The position numbers and the translations under genes were made by a program. A stretch of 64,000 nt of DNA, from assembly GCF_020329435.1 (NCBI RefSeq), contig NZ_JAGKJK010000001.1:62001-126000 (forward strand). Direction: 5' to 3'. This document shows positions 36,098 to 44,825 of the stretch, one piece after another (position 1 is the first letter of the stretch; each line of letters starts with the position of its first letter). The stretch comes from Bradyrhizobium hereditatis (GTDB lineage: Bacteria > Pseudomonadota > Alphaproteobacteria > Rhizobiales > Xanthobacteraceae). The notes under the pieces are model-generated. The model ran no database searches. It had not been told where the DNA came from and worked only from the letters and a program-made list of their open reading frames with translations.

Positions 36098-36697
36098 TTA
36101 CTTCTCGGTCGCAGCGGGCGCCGGCGCGAGCTCCTCGTGCTGGGCTTCCGGATCGAAGAACTCGCCGGCGGCGGCAAGCGCCTCGGCAGCGGCATCCTGG
36201 TCTTCCTGGCGGGTCGAAATGTCTTCGCCGCGGTTGATGCGCTCGGCTTCATCGGCGCTGCGCGCCACCGTGACGCTGACGCTGACTTCGACTTCCGGAT
36301 GCACGGCGATGGCGATTTCGTGCTTGCCGATGGTCTTGATCGGCGCATCGAGCAGCACCTGGCTGCGGCTGATGGTGACGCCGTCGGCCTCGAAGGACGC
36401 GATGATGTCGCGGACGCTGACCGAGCCGAACAGCTGGCCGGATTCGGAGGCCTGACGCAGCACGATCACGTTGCGCCCGTTGATCTTCTCAGCGACCTTT
36501 TCCGCTTCGCCCTTGGCCTTGAGGTTATTGGCCTCGAGTTCGGCCTTCATGCCGTCGAACTTGGCGCGGTTGTCGGCGGTGGCGCGCAGCGCTTTGCCGC
36601 GCTTGAGCAGAAAGTTGCGGGCATAGCCGTCCCGGACGCGGACGACTTCGCCCATCTGACCGAGCTTGGCAACACGTTCGAGCAAGATGACTTCCAT
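36098..36697 (-). CDS. rplI: 50S ribosomal protein L9
   Basis: A 199-residue ribosomal protein bL9. The N-terminal [19 protein letters not shown] with the downstream [13 protein letters not shown] motif is canonical. The C-terminal domain ends with a longer Ala/Glu-rich extension than the 149-residue E. coli protein, as is common in this bacterial group. The start at 36697 has AAGGAGAACG upstream. It follows DUF2232 by 57 bases, as in the usual rpsF-rpsR-DUF2232-rplI order. Confidence 0.96.
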   Translation of the reverse strand: MEVILLERVAKLGQMGEVVRVRDGYARNFLLKRGKALRATADNRAKFDGMKAELEANNLKAKGEAEKVAEKINGRNVIVLRQASESGQLFGSVSVRDIIASFEADGVTISRSQVLLDAPIKTIGKHEIAIAVHPEVEVSVSVTVARSADEAERINRGEDISTRQEDQDAAAEALAAAGEFFDPEAQHEELAPAPAATEK

Positions 36698-36754
36698 TTC
36701 GTTCTCCTTTTGAGTGTTCACAGTATCGGTTGAAGTGGATGTTGCAGTCTTAGA

Positions 36755-37723
36755 TTAGGAGGCGGGCAGGGGTGGAGGCTTGCCACGCCTATAGCGTTGA
36801 CGAAGTCCGAACATGGCGTCTGCAAGCCCGAGCGCGATGATGGCGAGAACAGGCCAGCCGAACGTGATGACCATCGCGTAGGTGCAGCAGAGCCAAAAGA
36901 CGCGGCTCTTGAGCGCGAGCGTCAGGGTGTGCAGCACCGCAAAGCCGATGAGGCCATAGGCCATCATCAGCGCGGTCGTTGCGATCTGTGCGAACATCGC
37001 GACAAGGCCGCCGACAAAGCAAAAGGCGAGCGCGACCGACAATGCCACCAGCGTCATTGGGGGCAATTCCGCGCTCTTCAGCTCAGGCCAAGGCCGCTGC
37101 AAGCGTCCCGAAGTCGCCGTAATCTTCCCGGCAAGCCAGAGATTGAGTGTCAGCGTCATCATAGCGATGATTGTGGCCGCGGCAGGCGCGATGATGGAAA
37201 ATACGGTGACCCAGCGTTCAATGTCGCCCGATGATGCCGAACCGCGCTGTCCCAGCATTCGCATGAGGCCACCGCGCAGCGAATTGGTGATGGTCTCGGC
37301 GTCATTGCCAAGCGTTAGCATTGCCGCAATCGTGGTCAGCGCTGCAAAGCCCGCGATCCAGAGCAGGATGCGGCCGATCGGATACCATTCGAGCTGAACC
37401 GCAGCCGGCGCCGAACCGTCTTCAGACGCGGCAGGTAGCGGCCGACCCAGCAGGGCGAGATGGCCGAGCCACCACGCCGGCACTGCAACGGTGATTGCAA
37501 AGGCGATACAATACGGCAGTCCGAAGATCGCCCCGAGCCCGGTTGCAGCGGCGATGCCGCCGATCGTTGCCGCAAGCGGACCCCACCCGAGTGCCGCCAC
37601 CATCAGCGGCAGCGGAGCCAGATAGAACAGCAGCAATGAGATCAGCGCGCCCGAGATGATCGAGGCGAACATCAATGCCGACGCGCAGCCGGCCGCAAGA
37701 GCAATGAGGATAACCGCCATCAT
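36755..37723 (-). CDS. DUF2232 family membrane protein
   Basis: A 322-residue integral membrane protein with about eight helices, matching the DUF2232 family normally found between rpsR and rplI in Rhizobiales. Its function is unknown; the persistent linkage to ribosomal protein genes suggests co-regulation. A Ser/Gly-rich loop (GQRGSASSGDIERW) lies in the middle. Here it is separated from rpsR by an inserted transporter. Confidence 0.88.
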   Translation of the reverse strand: MMAVILIALAAGCASALMFASIISGALISLLLFYLAPLPLMVAALGWGPLAATIGGIAAATGLGAIFGLPYCIAFAITVAVPAWWLGHLALLGRPLPAASEDGSAPAAVQLEWYPIGRILLWIAGFAALTTIAAMLTLGNDAETITNSLRGGLMRMLGQRGSASSGDIERWVTVFSIIAPAAATIIAMMTLTLNLWLAGKITATSGRLQRPWPELKSAELPPMTLVALSVALAFCFVGGLVAMFAQIATTALMMAYGLIGFAVLHTLTLALKSRVFWLCCTYAMVITFGWPVLAIIALGLADAMFGLRQRYRRGKPPPLPAS

Positions 37724-37831
37724 AAGCTGTCCCGCCCCTTTCGAGCGGTTAGATAGAGGTCAGCAAAAATGCCGCCTTTACCAACTAGTTAGAGATCCAA
37801 GGCGATCGGTGCCATCATACCATATCGCCCG

Positions 37832-37863
37832 CAAAAACGTTCACGGCCCCAATCGGGGCCGTG
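37832..37863 (-). terminator. Intrinsic terminator downstream of the TRAP operon
   Basis: Stem CACGGCCCC (37842-37850) / GGGGCCGTG (37855-37863) with an AATC loop. Read on the minus strand it is followed by a run of five T (37837-37833). It stops the transporter operon before DUF2232. Confidence 0.75.
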
Positions 37864-37932
37864 ATGCCGGGCCTTTTAGATCAGTACGGTCAGCCGATCA
37901 AGGGTGTGTCACCGGTTCCGGCCGATCTGGCC

Positions 37933-38025
37933 CTAGGCATATATCCGCAAAACACCAAAGACCACCGTGCCAACGATCAGAGCAGCGGCGATAACGGTCA
38001 GCGCGGCCAATTGTGTGCGGGTCAT
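37933..38025 (-). CDS. 30-residue membrane peptide coupled to the TRAP permease
   Basis: The minus strand encodes MTRTQLAALT followed by a hydrophobic helix (VIAAALIVGTVVFGVLRIYA) and a TAG stop at 37933. The ATG at 38025 overlaps the permease stop (ATGA, 38025-38022), the classic arrangement for translational coupling. A positively charged head and one span suggest an inner-membrane peptide. The layout suggests a stabilising or regulatory small subunit of the transporter, but no known family was identified. Confidence 0.62.
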   Translation of the reverse strand: MTRTQLAALTVIAAALIVGTVVFGVLRIYA

Positions 38026-39908
38026 GTGCTGGTTTCCGGCGCTATCCTTGCTCGCATCGTCCGTACCTTCTGTACCAATAGCCCGATGGCAAGCAGGCCT
38101 AAGCCGATAACATCGGTGATGGCATTGGGGTCGATCAGCAGCATGGCAGCCACCAAGAAAAGTGCCCGCTCGAACCACGTAGCGGTACGCAGGAAGTAGC
38201 CTTCGAGACTGGCTGCGAGCACAATCACGCCGATCGTGCCGGTCATCACCGCACGAAGGATTTCGGGCCATGGGCCCTCAAACAGCAGTGCCGGGTTATA
38301 GACGAAGAAAAACGGCACGATGAAGCCGGCGGCAGCGAATTTCACCGCCTGCACGCCTGATGCCCACAGGCCGGCCCCGCCGATCGATGCAGCAGCATAC
38401 ACGGCCAATGCTACCGGGGGCGTCACCGCCGACAGGCACGAGAAGTAGAACGCGAACATGTGCGCCGCCATGGGCTCCACGCCGAGCTTCATGATCGCGG
38501 GTACGAGCAGTGCCGCCTGCATGATGTAGGCGGGAGTGGTCGGCATGCCCATGCCGAGAACGACGCCGGCGATCATCGTGATGAGCAGCGCAGGCAGCAG
38601 GGAGCCGTAGGTGAAGTCGATGAGAAAGGCCGTGAACCGCAGCGCCAGCCCTGTTTGCAGCACGATGCCGATCACGATGCCGGCGGATGCACAGGCCATC
38701 GCCACCGGCACGGTCTGTACGGCTCCGTCGCGCAGGCCCTCAAGGCATGCGCGCCAACCCAATGCGGTTGAAGGACGCATCCAGGAGATCGCGACCAGTG
38801 CGAACGTGGCAATGATCGCGCCATAGGTCGGCGTGAAGCCGAACAGAAGCAGCGCCAAGAGCACAATCACCGGCAGGAATAAATGGCCCTGGCGCAGCAT
38901 GATATGGCCAAGGACGGGCAGTTCCTCGCGCGGCAAGCCTTTGAGCCCGGAGCGCACGGCGTTGAAGTGGATCGCAGCAAACAGCGCGCCATAGTAGAAG
39001 AGCGCGGGTATCACCGCAGCGATCATCACCTGCGTGTAGCTCACGCCCTGGAATTCGGCCATGACGAAAGCCGCCGCGCCCATGATCGGCGGCATGATCT
39101 GTCCGCCTGTGGAGGCGACCGCCTCGATGGCTGCAGCCGCCTCCGGCTTGAAGCCGGTCTTCTTCATCATCGGAATGGTCAGCCAGCCGTCGACCATCAC
39201 GTTGGCGACTGCGGAGCCGGAGATCGTACCGAACAGGCTGGAGGAGACGACCGAAACCTTGCCGGGACCGCCGCGCGCGCCGCCGGCGATCGCGTTTGCG
39301 AAGTTCATGAAAAACTGACCGGCCCCGGATTTCTCGAGGAAGGTGCCGAAGATGATGAAAAGAATGACGTAGGTCGCGGCCACCGTCATCGGCACCCCAA
39401 AAATGCCCTCCGTGGTGAAGAAGGTCTGGTCGACGGTGATCTCGAGGTTGAGGCCCCTGTGGTAAAGCCAGCCGTACAGCCAGGGGCCCGCGAAACCGTA
39501 GAGCAGGAACACGATTGCCACGATCGGCAGTGACGCGCCGATCGTGCGTCGCGTTGCCTCCAAAACCAAGAGGGTGGCGGTTATTCCCACCGCCATGTCC
39601 ATTCGGGTCAGGGAATCGGCGGTCGGAAAGCGGTTCACGATGTAGTCGTAGTTCGCGAACATGTAGCCAATGCAGGCGAGCGAAAGGCCCGCCAGGGCGA
39701 GATCCTCCCACGGCACGCGATCGGGTCTCGCATCCCTGCTGCGAGGCCACAGCAGGAACGATAGCACCAGGCTGAAAGCCAGTGTTATGTAGAGCAGGGC
39801 CTGTTGATCGGGAGCATAGACCGTCAGCCGGGCGTAGACGTGGTACACGGACATTGCGACCGCAACCACCCCGACGACTAGGCCCGCATAGCCGGAGAGC
39901 TTGCGCAC
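38022..39908 (-). CDS. TRAP transporter permease, fused DctQM type
   Basis: A 628-residue membrane protein that combines the small 4-helix (DctQ-like) and large 12-helix (DctM-like) TRAP permeases in one chain, as is usual for TAXI-TRAP systems. The fusion is visible as an N-terminal helix group up to about residue 130 and a long DctM domain with GTISGSAVANVMVDG and GMGMPTTPAYIMQAALLV motifs. I chose GTG at 39908, which has AGGAGGC upstream; the longer in-frame start (39983) overlaps the SBP gene. It follows the binding protein by ten bases and ends within the start of the 30-residue peptide. Confidence 0.9.
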   Translation of the reverse strand: MRKLSGYAGLVVGVVAVAMSVYHVYARLTVYAPDQQALLYITLAFSLVLSFLLWPRSRDARPDRVPWEDLALAGLSLACIGYMFANYDYIVNRFPTADSLTRMDMAVGITATLLVLEATRRTIGASLPIVAIVFLLYGFAGPWLYGWLYHRGLNLEITVDQTFFTTEGIFGVPMTVAATYVILFIIFGTFLEKSGAGQFFMNFANAIAGGARGGPGKVSVVSSSLFGTISGSAVANVMVDGWLTIPMMKKTGFKPEAAAAIEAVASTGGQIMPPIMGAAAFVMAEFQGVSYTQVMIAAVIPALFYYGALFAAIHFNAVRSGLKGLPREELPVLGHIMLRQGHLFLPVIVLLALLLFGFTPTYGAIIATFALVAISWMRPSTALGWRACLEGLRDGAVQTVPVAMACASAGIVIGIVLQTGLALRFTAFLIDFTYGSLLPALLITMIAGVVLGMGMPTTPAYIMQAALLVPAIMKLGVEPMAAHMFAFYFSCLSAVTPPVALAVYAAASIGGAGLWASGVQAVKFAAAGFIVPFFFVYNPALLFEGPWPEILRAVMTGTIGVIVLAASLEGYFLRTATWFERALFLVAAMLLIDPNAITDVIGLGLLAIGLLVQKVRTMRARIAPETST

Positions 39909-39918
39909 GGCACGCCTC

Positions 39919-40908
39919 CTACTTCTTGAGCAATCCGGCTTCGCGGTAGTATCTCTCTGCGCCGGGATGGTACGGCATGCCAAGGCTCTCAGCCATGTCG
40001 GACGCCTTCACACCCTTCATCTCGCTGGTGACATTGCCGAACTCGTCTCGACCTTCGACGATGGCTTTGGTGATCTTGTAGATTACCTCGGGAGAGGTCT
40101 TGGAGGACGCAATTAGCACGGTGGGCGACTGGAAGGTTTGAACGGCTTCGGTCACGCCCTGGTCCTTGTAGGTGCCGGCCTTGATGGTGTAGCGGACAAA
40201 GCCCGAATTGAGCTTGCGCAGCGCGTCGAATTCCTCGTCGCTAACCGGAAGCACCCGCAGCGGCATCGCCGAGCCAAGGTCCAGGACGAAGGATGCCGGC
40301 ACCACGGTGAACCATCCGGCTGCCATCGCCTGCCGGTTCTTCACAGCCTCTGCATTCGACGATACCGGCCCGTAGCTCTTTGCGCCCAGGTCGCTCAGCG
40401 TCATGCCGTTGACCTTGAGCAGGTACTCCCAGCCGGCTGCCAGGCTGGTATTGCCGCGTGCTGGTAGCGCCACCGGCTGCCCCTTCAGATCCTTGACGCT
40501 CTTGATGTCGCTGTTCGCCGGCACCACCAACTGCCAGACGTTGGGATAGAAATTGGCGACGAATAGGCCCTTGTCGGTCGCCTTGCCGGCAAACTGACCC
40601 TCGCCCTTCTGCGCATCAACCATGACGGTCGTCATGGACCAGCCGATATCGGCCTTGTCGTTGCGAATTTTCTCCATGTTGACGAGGGCCGCACCCGGCT
40701 CGACCTGAACGTTCAACTCGGGATATCGCTTGTTCACGATCTGCGACGCTGCGGCCGCCATCGGTGTCCAACTGCCGCCGGTCGGACCGGCGCTGAAGAT
40801 GACATCGGTTTTCTGTTGAGCTTGGGCAGCGGCGGCGGCTGCCACAGTCAGTGTGAAAATAACGGCCAAGCATACGACTGGCCGCAGACCACGGATGTGG
40901 ACGGACAT
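39919..40908 (-). CDS. TAXI-family TRAP transporter solute-binding protein
   Basis: A 329-residue periplasmic receptor of the TAXI (TRAP-associated extracytoplasmic immunogenic) family. The signal peptide (about residues 1-31, ending AAAQAQ-QK) is followed by the family segment FSAGPTGGSWTPMAAAAS. The start at 40908 is preferred because GAGGGAG lies upstream at a good distance. It heads the transporter operon. The substrate is unknown; family members take glutamate, amino acids or other carboxylates. Confidence 0.9.
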   Translation of the reverse strand: MSVHIRGLRPVVCLAVIFTLTVAAAAAAQAQQKTDVIFSAGPTGGSWTPMAAAASQIVNKRYPELNVQVEPGAALVNMEKIRNDKADIGWSMTTVMVDAQKGEGQFAGKATDKGLFVANFYPNVWQLVVPANSDIKSVKDLKGQPVALPARGNTSLAAGWEYLLKVNGMTLSDLGAKSYGPVSSNAEAVKNRQAMAAGWFTVVPASFVLDLGSAMPLRVLPVSDEEFDALRKLNSGFVRYTIKAGTYKDQGVTEAVQTFQSPTVLIASSKTSPEVIYKITKAIVEGRDEFGNVTSEMKGVKASDMAESLGMPYHPGAERYYREAGLLKK

Positions 40909-41254
40909 CGTTTGCACTCCCTCTGGCGGTTGCGCTCGTTGGCGCCGCTTATTGGGGCTCGTGTCCGCACGTGATCGGCGACGACTTCGACACCCGTAGC
41001 ATCCGGGAATTGGTCATCCGTCCTGCTGGCAAGCACCGTACGAGTTCGCCGCAGCGATTGTCAACGACGCGCCATTGCGGCTACGGCGGCGTGGCCGTTG
41101 CCGCGCTAGTCAGGACGACTTCAGGCGACCGATATTTCGAGGAGGTACGCCGGTGAAGCGATGCAGGCGGCGGCGCCGGATGCAATAAGAAACCGGGGCA
41201 AACTTCTGCAGTCAGAGATCGTTTCGAGCCACGATCGACGCCCGGCGTGTCATG
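40909..41254. other. Intergenic region between the TRAP operon and rpsR
   Basis: About 350 bases that separate the TRAP operon from the rpsF-rpsR terminator. The TRAP promoter must lie here, but I see no clear consensus boxes. No gene recognised. Confidence 0.45.
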
Positions 41255-41291
41255 AAAAGTAGCGGCCGGCGGCGCGGACGCCGCCGGTCGC
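41255..41291 (-). terminator. Intrinsic terminator of the rpsF-rpsR operon
   Basis: A 13-base stem GCGGCCGGCGGCG (41262-41274) / CGCCGCCGGTCGC (41279-41291), with one G-U and a four-base loop. Read on the minus strand it is followed by TTTT at 41258-41255. It makes rpsF-rpsR a separate unit from the transporter downstream. Confidence 0.8.
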
Positions 41292-41296
41292 AGGTA

Positions 41297-41536
41297 TTAG
41301 CGGATGACGTAGGGCAGCAGACCGAGGAAACGTGCGCGCTTGATAGCGCGCGCGAGCTCACGCTGCTTCTTGGCGGAGACGGCGGTGATGCGGCTCGGCA
41401 CGATCTTGCCGCGCTCGGAGACGTAACGCATCAACAGCTTGGAATCCTTGTAGTCGATCTTCGGCGCATTCGGACCCGTGAACGGGCAGGTCTTGCGGCG
41501 ACGGAAAAACGGACGGCGTGCTCCAGCTTCAGCCAT
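41297..41536 (-). CDS. rpsR: 30S ribosomal protein S18
   Basis: A 79-residue bS18. The conserved core is [17 protein letters not shown] followed by the RPSRITAV-like segment ([20 protein letters not shown]). The four-Cys form is absent; only the single KTCPF Cys remains, a common zinc-free type. It lies five bases after rpsF and is bounded by its own terminator at 41255-41291. Confidence 0.96.
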   Translation of the reverse strand: MAEAGARRPFFRRRKTCPFTGPNAPKIDYKDSKLLMRYVSERGKIVPSRITAVSAKKQRELARAIKRARFLGLLPYVIR

Positions 41537-41541
41537 GATTC

Positions 41542-41988
41542 TTACTCCTCTTCCGCCGCTTCAGCAGCGTCTTCGCGCCCACGGCGCGGACCGCGGTCGC
41601 CGCGGAATCCACCTTCACGATCGCCACGGAAACCGCCGCCGCGTTCGTCGCGCTCGCGGTCACGATCGGCCTTGCGCATCATGGCCGAGGGGCCTTCCTC
41701 GTGCTCTTCGACGCGGACGGTGAGGTAGCGGATGACGTCTTCAGAGATGCGCTCCTGACGCTCGATCTCGGTGACCGCAGCGGCGGGCGCATCGATGTTC
41801 ATCAGCACGAAGTGAGCCTTGCGGTTCTTGTTCATGCGGTAGGTGAGGGAGCGCACGCCCCAGTTCTCGGTCTTGGTGACCTTGCCGCCGAGCCCTTCGA
41901 CGATGCCCGTCATCTGGGTGGTCAGCTCTTCGACCTGCTGGGTGCTCGCGTCCTGGCGCGCGAGAAAAACATGCTCGTAAAGAGGCAT
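41542..41988 (-). CDS. rpsF: 30S ribosomal protein S6
   Basis: A 148-residue bS6. The ferredoxin-like core [18 protein letters not shown] ... RPEI-like region is followed by a Gly/Arg/Glu-rich tail ([17 protein letters not shown] and an acidic end), typical of alphaproteobacterial S6. The start at 41988 has AAAGGA upstream; the in-frame ATG nine codons earlier is unlikely. First gene of the rpsF-rpsR pair. Confidence 0.95.
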   Translation of the reverse strand: MPLYEHVFLARQDASTQQVEELTTQMTGIVEGLGGKVTKTENWGVRSLTYRMNKNRKAHFVLMNIDAPAAAVTEIERQERISEDVIRYLTVRVEEHEEGPSAMMRKADRDRERDERGGGFRGDREGGFRGDRGPRRGREDAAEAAEEE

Positions 41989-42249
41989 GGGTGTCCTTTC
42001 CTGGTGTTGGCGCATCTCCCGGCGGCAAGCCCTTCGAGGCCTTCGGAAAGGACTCGATAATGCTCAGAAGGCGGAAGCACGGGACGACGGGCCGACTGGC
42101 CCTGCCACATCAAAAACGCCTGGAAAGGTGTGATTGCTGAGACCGTCCGTTCAGCTCCCGGCCGGGATCTGCGGATGCGCGGGTTATAAGGATTTTCGCT
42201 GCGCTGGCAAGGCTTCCGGATGGAGGCGTTTCGCTCTTGCTTTATTTGT

Positions 42250-42264
42250 TTGTATATCATACAA
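42250..42264 (+). promoter_or_regulatory. Palindromic operator upstream of the tetR-desaturase operon
   Basis: TTGTAT-ATC-ATACAA is a perfect inverted repeat at 42250-42264, only 18 bases before the TetR start. It lies in an AT-rich stretch (about 42240-42270) that probably contains the -10 region. It is a plausible autorepression site. Confidence 0.6.
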
Positions 42265-42282
42265 TTAACGATCGGAGGTAAA

Positions 42283-43002
42283 ATGGCCCCTAAGTCCGTT
42301 CAGACGCCCTCTGAGCCGTCGGCCGATGATCCTCGGCACGCCGCCCGCGCGACCCGGACCGCGGGCCGCCAGATGCGCTCGCGTCTCCTTGATGCGGCCA
42401 GCCGACTGTTCCGGGAGCGGGGCCTGGCCGGCACGTCGATCTCGGACATTGCCGCGGCGGCCGACGCCTTTCCCAGCCAGATCACCTATTACTTCCGCAC
42501 CAAGGAAGCCCTGTTCGTCGAGGCCGCCTGTCGCGAGATGCTTTACGTGGCGCGTGCGGCCGAGGAGGCGGCGTTAGAGGCCCATACGCCGCAGGACTAC
42601 ACGCGCGCACTGGTCGAGACCGTCACGGCGACGGATTCGGTTGCCTTCTTTACCGAGGCGTTGACGCTCACTCGCCGCCGCCAGGATCTCGCCCCGCTGG
42701 TGGAACGCACGATCGAGCGGCTGCATGGCGAGGGAATGCGGGCCTATGCCGCTCAGATCGAGCGGCACGGATGGAAGAGCCTGCGTGACCCCGACGTCAG
42801 TTCGCGGCGGTTCTGGGCGCTCGCAGTCGGCGTCATGGTCGAGGGCTACGCGATGGGCCGTTCGGCCGAGGATCTCTCCGAAGAGATGCTGCGCGTGCTC
42901 GGCGACCAGGCGACGACAAGGCAGGCCGGCGACACAACGAGACTGCATCTCGTCAGTGGCCGCGACGTTTCCGAATCATCCGACGCGGAGAAATCGCCAT
43001 GA
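42283..43002 (+). CDS. TetR/AcrR-family regulator of the desaturase
   Basis: A 239-residue TetR protein with a long polar N-terminal extension, a helix-turn-helix near residues 48-78 (GTSISDIAAAADAFPSQITYYF) and a helical effector domain. The start at 42283 has GGAGG upstream; an in-frame ATG at 42220 lies before the likely operator. It overlaps the fatty acid desaturase by ATGA (42999-43002), so it probably controls that gene in response to acyl-CoA, in the manner of DesT-like regulators. That last step is inference. Confidence 0.9.
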   Translation: MAPKSVQTPSEPSADDPRHAARATRTAGRQMRSRLLDAASRLFRERGLAGTSISDIAAAADAFPSQITYYFRTKEALFVEAACREMLYVARAAEEAALEAHTPQDYTRALVETVTATDSVAFFTEALTLTRRRQDLAPLVERTIERLHGEGMRAYAAQIERHGWKSLRDPDVSSRRFWALAVGVMVEGYAMGRSAEDLSEEMLRVLGDQATTRQAGDTTRLHLVSGRDVSESSDAEKSP

Positions 43003-44024
43003 CCGCGCTCCGCATGCGTGCCCGCGACTTTCTAAACGAGGATCAACTGATCGCCGTCCGCCAGCGCGTGACGTGGAAAGGCGTCGCCCTGATAGCCCAT
43101 GCCTGGGCGCTGATTCTGGGTTCGATTGCGCTCGTGGCATGGTGGCCTAATCCGCTGACCTTTCTGCTCGCGGTCGGCATCATCGGTTCGCGCCAGCTCG
43201 GGCTTGCCATCCTGATGCATGACGGCGCGCATGGATGTTTGTCGGCGGACGAAAAGGTCAATCTCGCGCTCAGCCAATGGTTTTGCGCCTATCCTGTCTT
43301 CGCCGAGACCCGCGCCTATCGCCGCTATCACCTGCAGCATCATGCGCGCACGCAGCAGGAAGACGATCCGGACCTGGTGCTATCGGCGCCGTTCCCGATC
43401 ACGAAGATGAGCTATCGCCGCAAGTTCTTCCGCGACATCACGGGACAGACCGGCTACCAGCAGCGTAAGGCGCAGTTCCTGAATGCACTTGGGCCAAAGG
43501 AATGGCCGCTGGCGCGGCGCGCCGCACATTTCTGGGAAAAGCTCGGCCCGCAATTTGCTGTCAATGCCGTGCTGTTTGCCGGCCTTGCTGCCGCTGGTGT
43601 GTGGTGGGCCTATCCGCTGCTGTGGCTATTGCCACTGCTTACCTGGCAGATGGTGATTACCCGCATCCGCAACATCGCGGAGCATGCGGTCGTCCCCGAC
43701 TCGAACGATCCCCTGCGCAACACCCGCACCACGCTCGCGAACTTCCTCGAACGGCTGTTCATCGCGCCGTATTACGTCAACTATCACCTCGAGCATCACC
43801 TGCTGTTCTATGTGCCCTGCTACAACCTGCCGCGCGTCCACCGCATCCTGTCTGAAAGCCGGTTTGCCGAACGGATGGAGGTTCAGCCGAGTTACGCTGC
43901 CGTGCTGCGGCTGGCGACCGCGAGGCCAAACCATGAAGATCGCCCGGGCAAGCTGGTGAGCATCGCGCGCCGGGCGCGGGCCGGGGCGGCGCTTGATGGA
44001 GACCAGGCCGCGGGCGGGTTCTAG
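42999..44024 (+). CDS. Fatty acid desaturase family protein
   Basis: A 341-residue membrane di-iron enzyme that introduces a double bond (or hydroxyl) into an acyl chain using oxygen. All three histidine boxes are present: HDGAH (residues 74-78), HLQHH (111-115) and HLEHH (263-267), and there is an additional His229 (RNIAEHA). About four helices frame the active site. It is translationally coupled to the TetR gene. Membrane-lipid desaturation is the likely role; a carotenoid or sphingolipid substrate cannot be excluded. Confidence 0.9.
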   Translation: MTALRMRARDFLNEDQLIAVRQRVTWKGVALIAHAWALILGSIALVAWWPNPLTFLLAVGIIGSRQLGLAILMHDGAHGCLSADEKVNLALSQWFCAYPVFAETRAYRRYHLQHHARTQQEDDPDLVLSAPFPITKMSYRRKFFRDITGQTGYQQRKAQFLNALGPKEWPLARRAAHFWEKLGPQFAVNAVLFAGLAAAGVWWAYPLLWLLPLLTWQMVITRIRNIAEHAVVPDSNDPLRNTRTTLANFLERLFIAPYYVNYHLEHHLLFYVPCYNLPRVHRILSESRFAERMEVQPSYAAVLRLATARPNHEDRPGKLVSIARRARAGAALDGDQAAGGF

Positions 44025-44081
44025 ATTGCACCTTGCTTGCCATAGGTGACGTCGTTGAGTGACGACGGTCGTGAAGGGGAC

Positions 44082-44714
44082 ATGCGAATGATCGATCTGA
44101 CCACCTTGGTTGCCTATGCGGCGGTTGTGCTCGGCTTTGTATTCATTCCGGGCCCCGCCACGCTTCTCACGGTTGCGCGGGCGACGAGTTCGGGCACGAA
44201 GGCGGGAATCGCAACCAGCGTCGGGATCGCGGCTGGCGACTTGATTCACACCTTCATGGCGATCGTTGGCATCTCGGCAATCATTGCTACTTCCGCGATG
44301 CTGTTCAGCATCATCAAATACATTGGCGCGGCGTATCTCGTTTATCTCGGCATCCGGGCGATTCTTGAAAGGGCGCCGATCAATCAGACGGCTGGCGCAC
44401 TCCCGATCTCGGCCGGCAAGGCGTTCAGGCAGGCCATCGTGGCGGAGGTGCTGAACCCAAAGACCGCGCTTTTTTTCCTCGCCTTCCTCCCCCAGTTCGT
44501 GGCGCCTGAAAATGGATCGGTGGCGCTTCAGCTGACGATCCTCGGGATCCTTTTTGTCCTGTTGGGGCTCGTCAGCACGGTGGTCTTCGCGGTTTGCGCG
44601 GGACGCTTGGGCAGCTTTCTGCGTCGCAACCCAATAGTGTTGAAATGGCAGGGTAAGGTCGTTGGCGGCATCTATTGCGTCTTGGGTGCCCGCTTGGCGC
44701 TGCAAGAACGCTAG
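44082..44714 (+). CDS. LysE family amino-acid/metabolite exporter
   Basis: A 210-residue membrane protein of the LysE/RhtB family with six helices. The signature GFVFIPGPATLLTVARA and downstream KAFRQAIVAEVLNPKTALFFLAFLPQF are clear. I chose the ATG at 44082 with GAAGGGGAC upstream; one six bases later is equally possible. It is probably transcribed alone. The exported metabolite is unknown; homoserine, threonine and lysine are typical. Confidence 0.88.
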   Translation: MRMIDLTTLVAYAAVVLGFVFIPGPATLLTVARATSSGTKAGIATSVGIAAGDLIHTFMAIVGISAIIATSAMLFSIIKYIGAAYLVYLGIRAILERAPINQTAGALPISAGKAFRQAIVAEVLNPKTALFFLAFLPQFVAPENGSVALQLTILGILFVLLGLVSTVVFAVCAGRLGSFLRRNPIVLKWQGKVVGGIYCVLGARLALQER

Positions 44715-44825
44715 GCCTGTCCGATCCAATTCCCGATTTCCCACGGGCGTGCGCCATCCCGCAGCGCGGCTTGACATCCCGGCCTCGGTCAGTGTCTTAC
44801 GGCCCATTCTAACGAGGGAGTGCCG

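Noticed and set aside
41989..42100. Possible S6:S18 protein-binding leader upstream of rpsF
   Set aside because: A GC-rich stretch with CCG motifs is present, but the nearest stem (AAGGCC/GGGCTT) has a mismatch and I cannot match the known consensus with confidence.
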